Positions 1-8,539 of a DNA stretch of 47,924 bases are shown here, piece by piece; positions within the stretch are counted from its first letter, which is position 1, and every line of letters starts with the position of its first letter. A model generated the notes under the pieces. The model had not been told where the DNA came from. It was given only the letters and a program-made list of their open reading frames with translations, and searched no databases. The stretch is from Lachnospiraceae bacterium (GTDB taxonomy: Bacteria; Bacillota; Clostridia; Oscillospirales; Ruminococcaceae): positions 1 through 47,924 of the forward strand of contig JAMPFE010000011.1 in assembly GCA_023664705.1 (NCBI GenBank), given 5' to 3'. A program made the position numbers and the translations under genes.

Positions 1-1204
1 TGAACGCCCTCTGCACGTCCGAGAGCGCCGAGCCCGAAAAGCCCTTTATCAGCACGGCGAACTCCGCGCCGTTTGCAGCCGCTTTCGCCTTAACGGCAAA
101 CTCCTTGGCGTTCTTGTAAGCGTCCGAAGCGTTTCCGCTCGCCGTGTAGCTAAATATGATATTCGAGGCGCTCATTTTCGCCTTATCGGAGCATATCTCC
201 GCGTCCGTGCAGCTTGCGCTTTCGGCAAGGAGACCCTCCGCGCCTATCTCTATCCACAGCCTCGCGCCCTTGCCCGCCGCGGAAGCGTTCACAGCGTCGA
301 TAACGCTCCAGAGCGCCGCCGTGCGCTTAGCCGCGTCGTTCAGCGGCAGGTCCTTAAGATACGTCGTTATGTCCACGTTATGGAACACGGGATAGCGCGT
401 GTTCGCGCAGATGATATTTTTAAAGCCCGCCGCCGCTATCTCGTCGACAACGCTCTTCAGAAACGTCGCCGTCGCGTTTTTAAACGGCGAGAGCCACGTT
501 TTCCCGCCCTTTTCCTTGCGGTTGTCAAGCCAGTAGCCCGCCTCTCCCGCAAGCTCGTAGCTGCCGCCCGTCGCGCCCGGGTTGCTGCTGTCCATAAGGG
601 TGCTTATCCTCGCCGCCGGGGAAAATCCCGCCTTGGCGATTATGTCGTATATCTGCGCGGCGGTGAGCGTCCCCTTTATCGATTCGGCAGTCTTCGCCGC
701 CGCGATATTCGTCTTGTAGTAGAAATTTCCGCTCGCGTCCTTAAGCGTCACGACAACTGTGGTGTGCCCCGTGCTCTTCGCCGCCGCGAGGGCGCTGTTA
801 AGCGAAGCGGAGCTTGCCGCGGCGTTCTCCGGGAGAAAGTACATGGTCCCGTCGTCCGGCACGGGAGCCTGCGCGCTCTCGCCGCCGCTTTCCGAAACCG
901 CCGAATTTCCCGAGCTCTCCGCGCTTTCGGAGCTTTCGGACAGCTCGGAGCTCTCCGCGCCGCCCGAAACGCCCGCGCTCATATCCGAGCTTTCCGAAGA
1001 GGAGGAGCCGTCTGAGGTGTATTGCCCGCGGTTCTGAAAATAGTCGAGCACGGGCTTTCCCACGCCGTAGCCCACCACGCCGAGCGCGCAGGCCGCCGCT
1101 ATGGTCAGTATTATCGTCAGCGCCTGCCGCGCCTTGCTTTTCTTCTTGTTGTAAAGGTTGAATTTCTTGCGTTTTATTTTGATGTTGGTCTTTTTCTGAG
1201 CCAT
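1..1204 (-). CDS. Membrane-anchored putative glycoside hydrolase (DUF4015-like), 3' end cut by window edge
   Basis: About 401 codons are visible; the C-terminus lies outside the window. The start is ATG at 1204, preceded by an AAGGAG ribosome site. The N-terminus is Lys-rich, then a membrane segment at about residues 28-48, then a Ser/Glu low-complexity linker (about 60-100), then a globular extracytoplasmic domain. That domain carries TTVVVTLKDASGNFYY near 135 and a later stretch ending GFKNIICANTRYP, in the order seen in DUF4015 putative glycoside hydrolases (TIM-barrel fold). The family assignment is from recalled motif layout and is moderate. The gene begins 30 bp after the rnfA-like stop on the same strand, so it is probably the last or a late gene of that operon. 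Being anchored outside the cell, it may act on wall or surface glycans; substrate unknown. Confidence 0.6.
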   Translation of the reverse strand, partial: MAQKKTNIKIKRKKFNLYNKKKSKARQALTIILTIAAACALGVVGYGVGKPVLDYFQNRGQYTSDGSSSSESSDMSAGVSGGAESSELSESSESAESSGNSAVSESGGESAQAPVPDDGTMYFLPENAAASSASLNSALAAAKSTGHTTVVVTLKDASGNFYYKTNIAAAKTAESIKGTLTAAQIYDIIAKAGFSPAARISTLMDSSNPGATGGSYELAGEAGYWLDNRKEKGGKTWLSPFKNATATFLKSVVDEIAAAGFKNIICANTRYPVFHNVDITTYLKDLPLNDAAKRTAALWSVIDAVNASAAGKGARLWIEIGAEGLLAESASCTDAEICSDKAKMSASNIIFSYTASGNASDAYKNAKEFAVKAKAAANGAEFAVLIKGFSGSALSDVQRAF

Positions 1205-1233
1205 TGCGATTCTCCTTCCTCGGATTATTTTAA

Positions 1234-1830
1234 CTAAAATTCTGCGGTATATCCAACCAATACGTTAAACGCCAGCGAAACAATACCTATATATATCAGC
1301 ATTATCGGATATCCTCGGAAAATGCGCGGTATTTTCTCGGAATCCAGCCTCTCGTGCGCAATGTTCAGCATAAAGCAGGCAAGGAAGAACCCTATGCCCG
1401 TGCCGAAGCCGTAGCCGATATAGCTCGCGAGGTCGCTGCCGTAGTTCGAGTTCAGAAACAGCGCCCCTATGACCGTGCAGTTGAACACGGAAAGGCTCGC
1501 GTACTGCTTTATCTTTCGGAACAGCCCGTGGAAAAACTTCCACAGCACAAACAGCCCTATCATATACAGCAGGCCGATTATCCCGACGTATATAAGCGGC
1601 ATATACAGATAGCCCTTCGGCTGCGGCAGCAAAAGCTTGTCAAAGAAATACGAGACTATGCTCGCAAGCGTCGTCATGGCGGTTATCCCGAGCGTAAATC
1701 CGACGACGTGGCTGTCCTTGCGCGAGGCGTAGATCGCGACGTTCGCGCCGAACGCCCTGTCGAAGATAGCGTTCTGCGTAAACACGGATACCATCGCAAG
1801 GCTCACTATTTTCGCAAATACCCCGCTCAT
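1234..1830 (-). CDS. RnfA/NqrE-like integral membrane protein, atypical
   Basis: A 198-residue protein with about six membrane segments, the usual length and topology of RnfA/NqrE. Family landmarks are visible: TMTTLAS-like segment near 50, FNCTVIGALFLN near 115, an ERL segment and FRG near the C-terminus. In Rnf/Nqr the RnfA and RnfE subunits share an iron-sulfur centre held by two cysteines from each. Here the second RnfA cysteine (in FNCT) is kept, but the first, normally in GLCP, is Asn (FGANVA). The ATG overlaps the stop of the rnfE-like gene by 4 bp, so translation is probably coupled. Subunits C, G and B are not nearby. The fold is clear; normal ion-pumping electron transfer is doubtful. 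Confidence 0.8.
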   Translation of the reverse strand: MSGVFAKIVSLAMVSVFTQNAIFDRAFGANVAIYASRKDSHVVGFTLGITAMTTLASIVSYFFDKLLLPQPKGYLYMPLIYVGIIGLLYMIGLFVLWKFFHGLFRKIKQYASLSVFNCTVIGALFLNSNYGSDLASYIGYGFGTGIGFFLACFMLNIAHERLDSEKIPRIFRGYPIMLIYIGIVSLAFNVLVGYTAEF

Positions 1831-2438
1831 GCGTCACGCTCCTTTCGGGGAGCGCGTCTGCCCGAAACGCCTCGGCAGAACGCCGCCAACACGCCCACAA
1901 GTATAAACCCGAAGAACGGCGATTTCGCCGCGGGCACTATCGGCTCCGAAAGGCGGAAGCCGCACACCGTCCCGTAGGCGAGTATCTCCCGCAGCCCCCC
2001 CACGATAAACGCCACTATCGCGTATCCGACCACGAATATAAACGCGTCCAGCGCCATTTCCCCGTAGGGCTTCAGATAAAAGCGCGTCTCGGTTTTCGCC
2101 AGCAGGAACGAATTCACGACCAGCAGCTCCACATACAGCATAACATTCGGCAAAACCTCGGGGAACAGATATTCCAGACATATCACGGTCGGTATATACA
2201 TCGCCGCCGCGACCACTGCGTACAGCATTATCCTTATCGTATAAACCAGCCTCCTCGGGATAAACCTGCACAGCAGTATGCTCGTATACGACAGCAGAAA
2301 GAAGCTCACAGCCAGCACCGCCGCGCGCTCCACGGTGGTCGCCGCGACGATAACGGGCGCGGTCACAAGCCCGCTCATAAGCACGATATTCTGCCTCAGC
2401 AAGCCGTCGAGGTTCACGGAGAATTTACTTTTTCTCAT
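1827..2438 (-). CDS. RnfE/NqrD-like integral membrane protein, both Fe-S cysteines replaced
   Basis: A 203-residue hydrophobic protein. The GGLREILAYGT stretch near 150 matches the LREI-x-GT signature of RnfE/NqrD, and the first membrane segment starts with RQNIVLMSGL as in the family. The two cysteines that would ligate the shared iron-sulfur centre are absent: GLCP is replaced by LVTAP (Ala) and the second helix reads VVNSFLL where TNC is expected (Ser). It overlaps the end of the rnfD-like gene by 14 bp and the start of the rnfA-like gene by 4 bp, so the three are one translationally linked unit. RnfG, which usually sits between D and E, is missing. Probably an electron-transfer-deficient or repurposed paralogue. 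Confidence 0.75.
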   Translation of the reverse strand: MRKSKFSVNLDGLLRQNIVLMSGLVTAPVIVAATTVERAAVLAVSFFLLSYTSILLCRFIPRRLVYTIRIMLYAVVAAAMYIPTVICLEYLFPEVLPNVMLYVELLVVNSFLLAKTETRFYLKPYGEMALDAFIFVVGYAIVAFIVGGLREILAYGTVCGFRLSEPIVPAAKSPFFGFILVGVLAAFCRGVSGRRAPRKERDA

Positions 2439-3540
2439 TGTCGTCCCCCTTATCCTCTCTGCGGCGTCTGCGCTTTTTCTTCACCTCGCCGTCGATGGGC
2501 GGCGTGTTGTAGCGGTATTTCTCGGGCAATACTATCTCCTGCGTATCGGTCAGCTTAATATCGCCGCGCTGCACCTGCGTTTTCGACTTCTCAAACGAGT
2601 TAACGTAAGTCCTCTTCCAGTATACCACGTTCTCGACAACTCTGTCGAAGCTGCTTCCGAGCGCGCCCGTTATCAGCAGCGCGAACAGAAAGCTTCCCTC
2701 CGTCTGCCCGAAAAAGCGGAACATCATCGTAATATATCCCAGCACCATGCCGTATATCACCCTGCCCGCCGCCTTTTCGGGCGTGCGGTGGGGCTCCGCG
2801 GCAAGGAACACCGTCCCGAACAGCAAATACCCCGAGCTGAGCTCGTAAAACACCGACTCAAAGCCCGAAACGCTTATCCTCGGGAAAAAGAACGCCAGCA
2901 CTCCCGCCGTTATAAGACAGGATATGACCGCGCAGCCGCTGTTCGAGCGGTGGCATATCATAGATATCCCGCACACCAGTATAACCAGTATATATACCGT
3001 TCCGACGGCTCCCGGCACAAATCCCATAAGGATATCCCATACGCTGCCCGAGGGAACGTTCCCGAGCTTTATCGAGTATTCCGCGGAGCGCGTAAGCACG
3101 CCCCCGTATTCCTCAAATACGGGTATCTTTTCCCCGTATTTCGGGAAAAACAGCGTCTCCGAGGGATAGCAGATTATCAGAAACGCCGCCGCGATAGCGG
3201 GCGGACAGAACACGATGTTGTCCGAAGCGCCGAACAGGTGCTTCCCCACGGCTATGCAGACGACCGCCGCCGCAGCCTCCAAAGCGAACGGCACGGAAAC
3301 GGGCAGCATAAGCGCCATAGCAAGCCCCCAGAACGGCACGGCGGCGTCCTTCGGGTCGTAGGGTATCTTCCGTATAAGGCAGCATATCAGATCCACCGCC
3401 ATGCACAGCAAAACGCCGAAAACTCCGACGGCAAGCGCCCGAAAGCCCTGCATGCATATCGACGGCACCAACAGCGTCGCCATAATAACAAATCGCTCGA
3501 GATAGACCTTGTTGGGCTCCCGCGCAGTAAATTTCAACAT
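2425..3540 (-). CDS. RnfD/NqrB-like integral membrane protein
   Basis: 371 residues with about nine or ten membrane segments and a cytoplasmic Lys/Arg-rich tail (about 300-371). The segment IVFCPPAIAAAFLIICYP near 145 corresponds to the FNPA-type segment of RnfD. The family normally carries covalent FMN on a Thr in an SGAT motif; I see no S/T-G-A-T in the loop after the FCPPA helix, where it should be. It starts 4 bp after the rpe stop, so it may be read from the rpe promoter. Together with the E- and A-like genes it makes a minimal three-subunit membrane unit lacking RnfC (NADH/ferredoxin docking), RnfB and RnfG. Without FMN site and Fe-S ligands, its function is open. Confidence 0.72.
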   Translation of the reverse strand: MLKFTAREPNKVYLERFVIMATLLVPSICMQGFRALAVGVFGVLLCMAVDLICCLIRKIPYDPKDAAVPFWGLAMALMLPVSVPFALEAAAAVVCIAVGKHLFGASDNIVFCPPAIAAAFLIICYPSETLFFPKYGEKIPVFEEYGGVLTRSAEYSIKLGNVPSGSVWDILMGFVPGAVGTVYILVILVCGISMICHRSNSGCAVISCLITAGVLAFFFPRISVSGFESVFYELSSGYLLFGTVFLAAEPHRTPEKAAGRVIYGMVLGYITMMFRFFGQTEGSFLFALLITGALGSSFDRVVENVVYWKRTYVNSFEKSKTQVQRGDIKLTDTQEIVLPEKYRYNTPPIDGEVKKKRRRRREDKGDDNEKK

Positions 3541-3543
3541 TTT

Positions 3544-4263
3544 TTAAAGAGTTCCTTTCAGCGCGGCGTTCGCCGCTTTCATATCGCTTGCGTTAAACAA
3601 GCCCGTGCCCGCGACAAGCACGTTCGCGCCCGCTTTTCTCGCGTCGGCGCCCGTTTTTTCGTTTATCCCCCCGTCGACTTGGATATCCAGATTTTGGAAC
3701 CCGTTCCCGTCGGCATATTCGCGCAGAGCCCTCACCTTCGGCAGCATATCCGCCAAAAAGCCCTGCCCGCCGTAGCCCGGCTCCACCGTCATCACCAGCA
3801 CCATATCGCACAGCGGCAGATACTCAAACGCCGCCTCTATCGGCGTATCCGGCTTCACCGCCAGCGCCGGCGACTTCCCGAGCTCCCGTATGCGCTTAAG
3901 ACAAGCGCCTATGTCGCACGGGCTCTCAACGTGAATATCTATGATATCCGCGCCCGCCTCGGCAAAAAACTCCGCCTGCCTGTCGGGGCGCTCCACCATC
4001 AAATGCACATCAACGGGCATTTTTGTGCATTTTCTCACGCATTTCAGCACAGGCGTCCCATAGGAAATCTGCTCCACAAAATGCCCGTCCATAACATCGT
4101 AATGTATCCAATCCACGCCCGCACTCTCGCAGCGGCGTATCTCCTCCGCTGCTTTCGTCATGTCGCAAGCCAGCAGAGAAGCGGAAACTATCGTATCTTT
4201 TATCGTTATCAGTCCTTTTTTCCGCCAAACGGCATTCCCCCGTCCGCGTTTTACACCATACAT
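3544..4263 (-). CDS. rpe: Ribulose-phosphate 3-epimerase
   Basis: Interconverts ribulose 5-phosphate and xylulose 5-phosphate in the pentose phosphate pathway (cytosol, TIM barrel, metal dependent). Visible family motifs: IVSASLLACD at the N-terminus, HYDVMDGHFV (metal-binding His and Asp), VDVHLMVERPD, MTVEPGYGGQGF and QVDGGIN (catalytic Asp). The coding frame stays open far upstream, but homology begins near 4200. The only canonical in-frame start is ATG 4263, which lies at the predicted transcription start, giving a leaderless message with 20 extra residues. Alternatively a non-canonical codon (ATA 4203 or ACG 4206) follows a good AAAGGA at 4218-4213. The start is therefore uncertain. It lies divergent to guaB and directly upstream of the Rnf-like genes. 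Confidence 0.9.
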   Translation of the reverse strand: MYGVKRGRGNAVWRKKGLITIKDTIVSASLLACDMTKAAEEIRRCESAGVDWIHYDVMDGHFVEQISYGTPVLKCVRKCTKMPVDVHLMVERPDRQAEFFAEAGADIIDIHVESPCDIGACLKRIRELGKSPALAVKPDTPIEAAFEYLPLCDMVLVMTVEPGYGGQGFLADMLPKVRALREYADGNGFQNLDIQVDGGINEKTGADARKAGANVLVAGTGLFNASDMKAANAALKGTL

Positions 4264-4267
4264 ATAT

Positions 4268-4296
4268 ATTCTATAATAAATTTGTCTCCAAGTCAA
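4268..4296 (-). promoter_or_regulatory. Sigma-A promoter of rpe
   Basis: On the minus strand TTGACT (4296-4291), a 17-bp spacer and TAGAAT (4273-4268). The expected start site is about 4261, right at the ATG of the annotated rpe start. Confidence 0.65.
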
Positions 4297-4401
4297 GAAG
4301 TAAATCCGTTTTTTCACGGAAATTTTGTCAAGTGCGTTAAAATGTTCCAAACCTGACGAAAAAAAATAAAGATATTTGTATATTTTTCTTCTTTGTTGCA
4401 C

Positions 4402-4430
4402 TTGAAAATAATTCCGAAATGGTGTATAAT
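4402..4430 (+). promoter_or_regulatory. Sigma-A promoter of guaB
   Basis: TTGAAA (4402-4407), 17-bp spacer, TATAAT (4425-4430). The leader to the guaB start is only about 47 nt, too short for a purine riboswitch. Confidence 0.8.
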
Positions 4431-4483
4431 AGTAATAATATTTAAAGGTTGATAATTTATAGATGAGAACAGGGAGGAAGAAT

Positions 4484-5956
4484 ATGTTAAACTGCAACTT
4501 CAACGAGAAATTTGTCAAGGAGGGGCTGACGTTCGACGACGTTCTGCTGATACCCGCGAAAAGCGACGTAACGCCGAATATGATAGACATAAAAACAAAG
4601 CTCACCAAAACGATAACGCTTAACACCCCCATTATGACCGCCGCCATGGATACCGTCACCGAGTCGAAAATGGCGATAGCGATAGCCCGCGAGGGCGGCA
4701 TCGGCGTGATCCACAAAAATATGCCGATAGCGATGCAGGTCGACGAGGTCGATAAGGTAAAGCGCTCCGAAAACGGCGTTATCGTAAACCCGTTCTTCCT
4801 CTCCCCGAACGACACCGTGACCGACGCGGATAAGCTCATGGGCAAGTACAAGATAAGCGGCGTGCCCATTGTCGAAAACGGCAAGCTCGTGGGAATTTTT
4901 ACCAACCGCGACCTCCGCTTCATCTCGAACCCCCAACAGCATATCGGCGAGGTCATGACAAGAGAAAACCTCATCACAGCGCCCGTCGGCACAAATCTCG
5001 AGCAGGCGCAGGAGATACTCCGCAGACATAAGATAGAAAAGCTCCCCTTGGTAGACGAGGACGGCTATTTAAAGGGCTTGATAACCATAAAGGACATCGA
5101 AAAGTCCGTGCAATATCCCCATACCGCGCGCGACAAGGGCGGCAGACTGCTCTGCGGCGCGGCTATCGGCATCACCCCCGACGTTCTCGAACGCGCGGGC
5201 GCGCTCATTAAAGCGCAGGCGGACGTGCTCGTGCTCGATTCCGCGCACGGTCACTCCAAAAACATCATGACGACGCTCGACAAGGTAAAGAACGCCTACC
5301 CCGACACGCCCGTCATCGCCGGCAACGTCGCGACGGCCGCCGCCGCCGAGGATCTCATCAAGGCGGGCGCGGACGCGGTAAAGGTCGGCATAGGTCCCGG
5401 CTCTATCTGCACGACGCGCGTCGTCGCGGGCATCGGCGTTCCCCAGATAACGGCGGTCTACGACTGCGCGTGCGCGGCAGCAAAGTACGGCGTTCCCGTT
5501 ATCGCCGACGGTGGCATAAAGTACTCGGGCGACATCGTAAAGGCTCTCGCCGCGGGCGCGAACCTCGTAATGCTCGGCTCTCTGCTCGCGGGCTGCGAGG
5601 AGGCTCCGGGCGACGTCGAAATTTACCAAGGCCGCTCGTTCAAGGTATACCGCGGCATGGGCTCTCTCGCCGCAATGAAGCAGGGCTCCGCCGACAGATA
5701 TTTCCAGGAGAAGGACAAAAAGCTCGTCCCCGAGGGCGTCGAGGGCCGCGTGCCGTACAAAGGCTCCGTCGCCGACACGATATTCCAGCTCGTCGGCGGC
5801 ATTCGCAGCGGCATGGGCTACTGCGGCTGCCCGACTATCCCCGAGCTTCAGGAAAGAGCCGAGTTCGTCAAGATAACGGGCGCGGGTCTCAAGGAGTCCC
5901 ACCCGCACGACATCTACATAACCAAGGAGGCTCCCAACTATTCGGCGAGCATATGA
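4484..5956 (+). CDS. guaB: IMP dehydrogenase
   Basis: Oxidises IMP to XMP with NAD, the committed step of guanine nucleotide synthesis. 490 residues, normal length. The start is the second ATG (4484), because GGGAGGAAG sits 7-10 bp before it; the upstream ATG 4463 has no ribosome site. Layout: N-terminal barrel half with LTFDDVLLIP and IMTAAMDTVTE, a CBS-domain pair at about 95-205, then the catalytic half with GIGPGSICTT (nucleophile Cys near 309), ADGGIKYSGDI, the flap RGMGSLAAM, and YCGCPTIPEL near the C-terminus. All catalytic parts are present. An AT-rich 220-bp divergent region separates it from rpe. The chemoreceptor gene follows 87 bp downstream and may be partly cotranscribed. Confidence 0.97.
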   Translation: MLNCNFNEKFVKEGLTFDDVLLIPAKSDVTPNMIDIKTKLTKTITLNTPIMTAAMDTVTESKMAIAIAREGGIGVIHKNMPIAMQVDEVDKVKRSENGVIVNPFFLSPNDTVTDADKLMGKYKISGVPIVENGKLVGIFTNRDLRFISNPQQHIGEVMTRENLITAPVGTNLEQAQEILRRHKIEKLPLVDEDGYLKGLITIKDIEKSVQYPHTARDKGGRLLCGAAIGITPDVLERAGALIKAQADVLVLDSAHGHSKNIMTTLDKVKNAYPDTPVIAGNVATAAAAEDLIKAGADAVKVGIGPGSICTTRVVAGIGVPQITAVYDCACAAAKYGVPVIADGGIKYSGDIVKALAAGANLVMLGSLLAGCEEAPGDVEIYQGRSFKVYRGMGSLAAMKQGSADRYFQEKDKKLVPEGVEGRVPYKGSVADTIFQLVGGIRSGMGYCGCPTIPELQERAEFVKITGAGLKESHPHDIYITKEAPNYSASI

Positions 5957-6043
5957 CCTACCCCAAAATCCGTTCCGTTTCGGCAATGCCGCGGCGGAGC
6001 GATAAAATACAAAATCTTAAATGAAACGGAATGGTAATTTAAA

Positions 6044-7828
6044 ATGAACAAAGCCAAATCGATACGCAACAGTATACGCCGGGGCAATCTGATGATACTG
6101 GCGGGCGGTCTTTTTCTGACCATATTCTTTACGGCAGCTTTGATCTTCATCAACGTCTGCCAACAGGCTTCCGTGCATTACAGCGAGCTCCTCGCCAAGG
6201 GCTCCGACGTAATAATCGAAGCCAACAAGTTCTACCGCAGGGTCGAGGATTCCGTCTACGGGATAAACCCGGGCAGCGTCGACCTCAGCACCCCCGAGTT
6301 CGATATGCTCTACAAGGAAGCGTACAACGACACGGGCAAGGTAAAGACCCTCAGCCAGAACTCCAAGGTGCTCTACGACGAGTATAAGACCATCGCCTCC
6401 GCGATACTCGAGACCGCCTCGACGGATAACGAAGCCGCGTTAGCGATGATCGAGGGCGAGTTCCGCGATAAGCTCAACGTCCTTATGGACAGCCTCCACG
6501 ACCTCGCCTCGGGATACACGAGCATGAGCGAGCAAGCCAGCACTATCGTCGCGGACGCCATCCTGTTCAGCACGATAGGCGGCGGCGTGTTCCTCGTCTT
6601 AATGCTCGTCTATTCGCTCAAAATATCCTCCGTAATGGGCAACACCATAGCAAAGCCCGTCATTGCCGTTGCCGAGTGGGCTGAGGCGCTTTCAAGGGGC
6701 GCGTCCAACCTCGACAACACAAGCATGAACGAGGGCAAGGTCCACCTCACCGAGATAGAGCGCATGATAAAGGCGTTCACGGTAATGGCGGACAGCGTCA
6801 AGGAAAACGTCGACGTAGTCCGCAAGGTCGCCGACGGCGATATGACCGCCTACGTAAAAATACGCTCCAGCGAGGACAGCCTCGGCAAGAGCCTCTATAA
6901 AATGGTTCAGAGCAACGATATAATGTTCGCGCAGATATCCCAGATAGCCGATTCCGTAACAATGGGCACCGATTCCATCGCCTCCGCGGCAAAGCTCCTC
7001 GCCGAAAGCTGCACCGAGCAGGCTACCGCCATTCTCGACCTGCAGGAGGACATTAAGGAAACAAACGCCCTCACCAAGGAAAACGCCGACAACGCCGCTC
7101 AGGCAAGCGAGCTCTCCGATTCCATCCACAACGAGGTAGTCATCAGCCAAGAGAAGATGCAGGAGCTCGTAGTGGCAATGAAGGCTATCTACGACGCGTC
7201 GCAGAAGGTCTCGGGCGTTATCGCCAACATCGAGTCCCTCGCAAACCAGACCAACCTCCTCGCTATCAACGCAACTATCGAAGCAAAGAGAGCGGGCGAG
7301 GCGGGCAAGAGCTTCGCCGTGGTCGCTTCCTCCGTCAAGGACCTCGCCGACAAGAGCGCCATTTCCGCAACCCAGACCAAGGCGCTTATCGACGATACCA
7401 TCGCCAAGGCAAAGCGCGGCAGCCAGCTCTCCGACGAGACCTACACGACCTTCGAGACCATTATGGAGTCTCTGCAGCAGATAATCGAGGTCTCGGGCAA
7501 GATAGCGAAGTCGGGCGCTACGCAGCATGAAAATATGGAAAATATCGCCAACGACATCGACGAAATATCCAGAATAGTTTCCAGCAACGCCGCCTCCAGC
7601 GAGGAGACCGCCGCAATGACCCTCGAAATTTCCAAGAACGCCGACGTCCTCAAGGCTTCCATGGGACAGTTCAACCTGCGTAACCGCGAGCCCGGCAAGC
7701 CCTACATCCCACCCGAGAAGCAGAACGACAAGGAGTTCATCAGAGTCGCGACCGAAAACTACAAGAAGTTCATCAACTCCGCCGCGGGTAAGAAAATGAT
7801 GCAGGAAATGAACACGGACGAGCTGTAA
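6044..7828 (+). CDS. Methyl-accepting chemotaxis protein
   Basis: A 594-residue transmembrane chemoreceptor. TM1 is at about 18-38, a mainly helical periplasmic/extracellular domain (four-helix-bundle like) at 40-165, TM2 at 167-190, then HAMP and a cytoplasmic signalling domain (about 290-550). The CheA/CheW-contacting tip reads NQTNLLAINATIEAKRAGE followed by GKSFAVVASSVKDLA; the usual ADEVR is ASSVK, a visible deviation just past the tip. A C-terminal tail of about 45 residues ends in MQEMNTDEL, without an obvious CheR-docking pentapeptide. Only a weak ribosome site precedes ATG 6044. Ligand unknown. Confidence 0.92.
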   Translation: MNKAKSIRNSIRRGNLMILAGGLFLTIFFTAALIFINVCQQASVHYSELLAKGSDVIIEANKFYRRVEDSVYGINPGSVDLSTPEFDMLYKEAYNDTGKVKTLSQNSKVLYDEYKTIASAILETASTDNEAALAMIEGEFRDKLNVLMDSLHDLASGYTSMSEQASTIVADAILFSTIGGGVFLVLMLVYSLKISSVMGNTIAKPVIAVAEWAEALSRGASNLDNTSMNEGKVHLTEIERMIKAFTVMADSVKENVDVVRKVADGDMTAYVKIRSSEDSLGKSLYKMVQSNDIMFAQISQIADSVTMGTDSIASAAKLLAESCTEQATAILDLQEDIKETNALTKENADNAAQASELSDSIHNEVVISQEKMQELVVAMKAIYDASQKVSGVIANIESLANQTNLLAINATIEAKRAGEAGKSFAVVASSVKDLADKSAISATQTKALIDDTIAKAKRGSQLSDETYTTFETIMESLQQIIEVSGKIAKSGATQHENMENIANDIDEISRIVSSNAASSEETAAMTLEISKNADVLKASMGQFNLRNREPGKPYIPPEKQNDKEFIRVATENYKKFINSAAGKKMMQEMNTDEL

Positions 7829-7861
7829 AACGTTCGGGGCGCATTTTGTTAATAACGGTAT

Positions 7862-7900
7862 TTCGGTGTCGAGCGAAAACGCTTGGCACCGAATTTTTTT
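7862..7900 (+). terminator. Rho-independent terminator after the chemoreceptor
   Basis: Stem TTCGGTG...CACCGAA with inner AGCG/CGCT and AAAA loop, followed by seven T's at 7894-7900. Confidence 0.85.
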
Positions 7901-7981
7901 CGATACGAACTGCCAACGGCGGCACGCCGTGTGAGGTTTTAGAAAAAATTTCGTCTAACGGGTGAAGGGGGGAATATATAA

Positions 7982-8539
7982 ATGCCGAACGGTGAAAGTA
8001 GCTACCGCCGTTTTCTCTCGGGCGACGACAACGGTATCGTCGAAATAGTCCGCGAATACAAGGACGGGCTCATACTCTACCTCAACAGCTTCGTGCGCAA
8101 CCTCACGGTCGCCGAGGAGCTCTGCGAGGACGCTTTCGTAAAGCTCGCGGTGCGCAAGCCGCATTTCCGCGAGGGCTCGTCGTTCAAGACGTTCCTGTAC
8201 GCCGTCGGGCGCAACACGGCGCTCGACTACCTGCGCAAAAACCGCGGGAACGTCGTCGCGATAGAGGAGCTCTCCGAGACCCTCCGCGACGACAGGGAAA
8301 GCCTAGAGCAGTCATACATACGCGAGGAGCGGAAAATCGCCGTTCACCGCGCCATGGAAACGCTGAAGTCCGAGTACCGACAGGTCCTCTGGCTCACCTA
8401 TTTCGAGGGATTGTCCAACAAAGAGACCGCCGCCGTAATGAGAAAAAGCGTTCACAACATCGAAACCTTGGTCTACCGTGCGCGAAACGCGCTGAAAACC
8501 GCTCTTGAAAAAGAGGGCTTTGAATATGAGCAATTGTGA
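7982..8539 (+). CDS. ECF-type RNA polymerase sigma factor
   Basis: 185 residues, the size of sigma-70 ECF factors. Region 2 lies at about 20-90 (AEELCEDAFVKLAVRKP, then FLYAVGRNTALDYLRKN, the -10 recognition/melting part). Region 4 lies at about 120-175 (YRQVLWLTYFEGLSNKETAA then a second helix ending YRARNALKTALEKEG), a helix-turn-helix that binds -35. A GAAGGGGGGAA ribosome site precedes ATG 7982. Its end overlaps a chimeric reading frame (8526-8867), and the partner membrane gene starts 314 bp later. The intervening DNA is built from degenerate copies of this gene's region-4 end, so the original layout was probably a direct sigma/anti-sigma overlap as at 16157. Confidence 0.93.
   Translation: MPNGESSYRRFLSGDDNGIVEIVREYKDGLILYLNSFVRNLTVAEELCEDAFVKLAVRKPHFREGSSFKTFLYAVGRNTALDYLRKNRGNVVAIEELSETLRDDRESLEQSYIREERKIAVHRAMETLKSEYRQVLWLTYFEGLSNKETAAVMRKSVHNIETLVYRARNALKTALEKEGFEYEQL

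Noticed and set aside
2278..4356. Long plus-strand open frame of 692 codons across the Rnf-like and rpe genes
   Set aside because: Antisense shadow of clear minus-strand genes; Arg/His-rich composition, no ribosome site.
4431..4483. Purine or PreQ1 riboswitch in the guaB leader
   Set aside because: Only about 47 nt from promoter to ribosome site and no conserved core.
4463..4483. Upstream ATG of guaB at 4463
   Set aside because: No ribosome site; the GGGAGGAAG site clearly serves ATG 4484.
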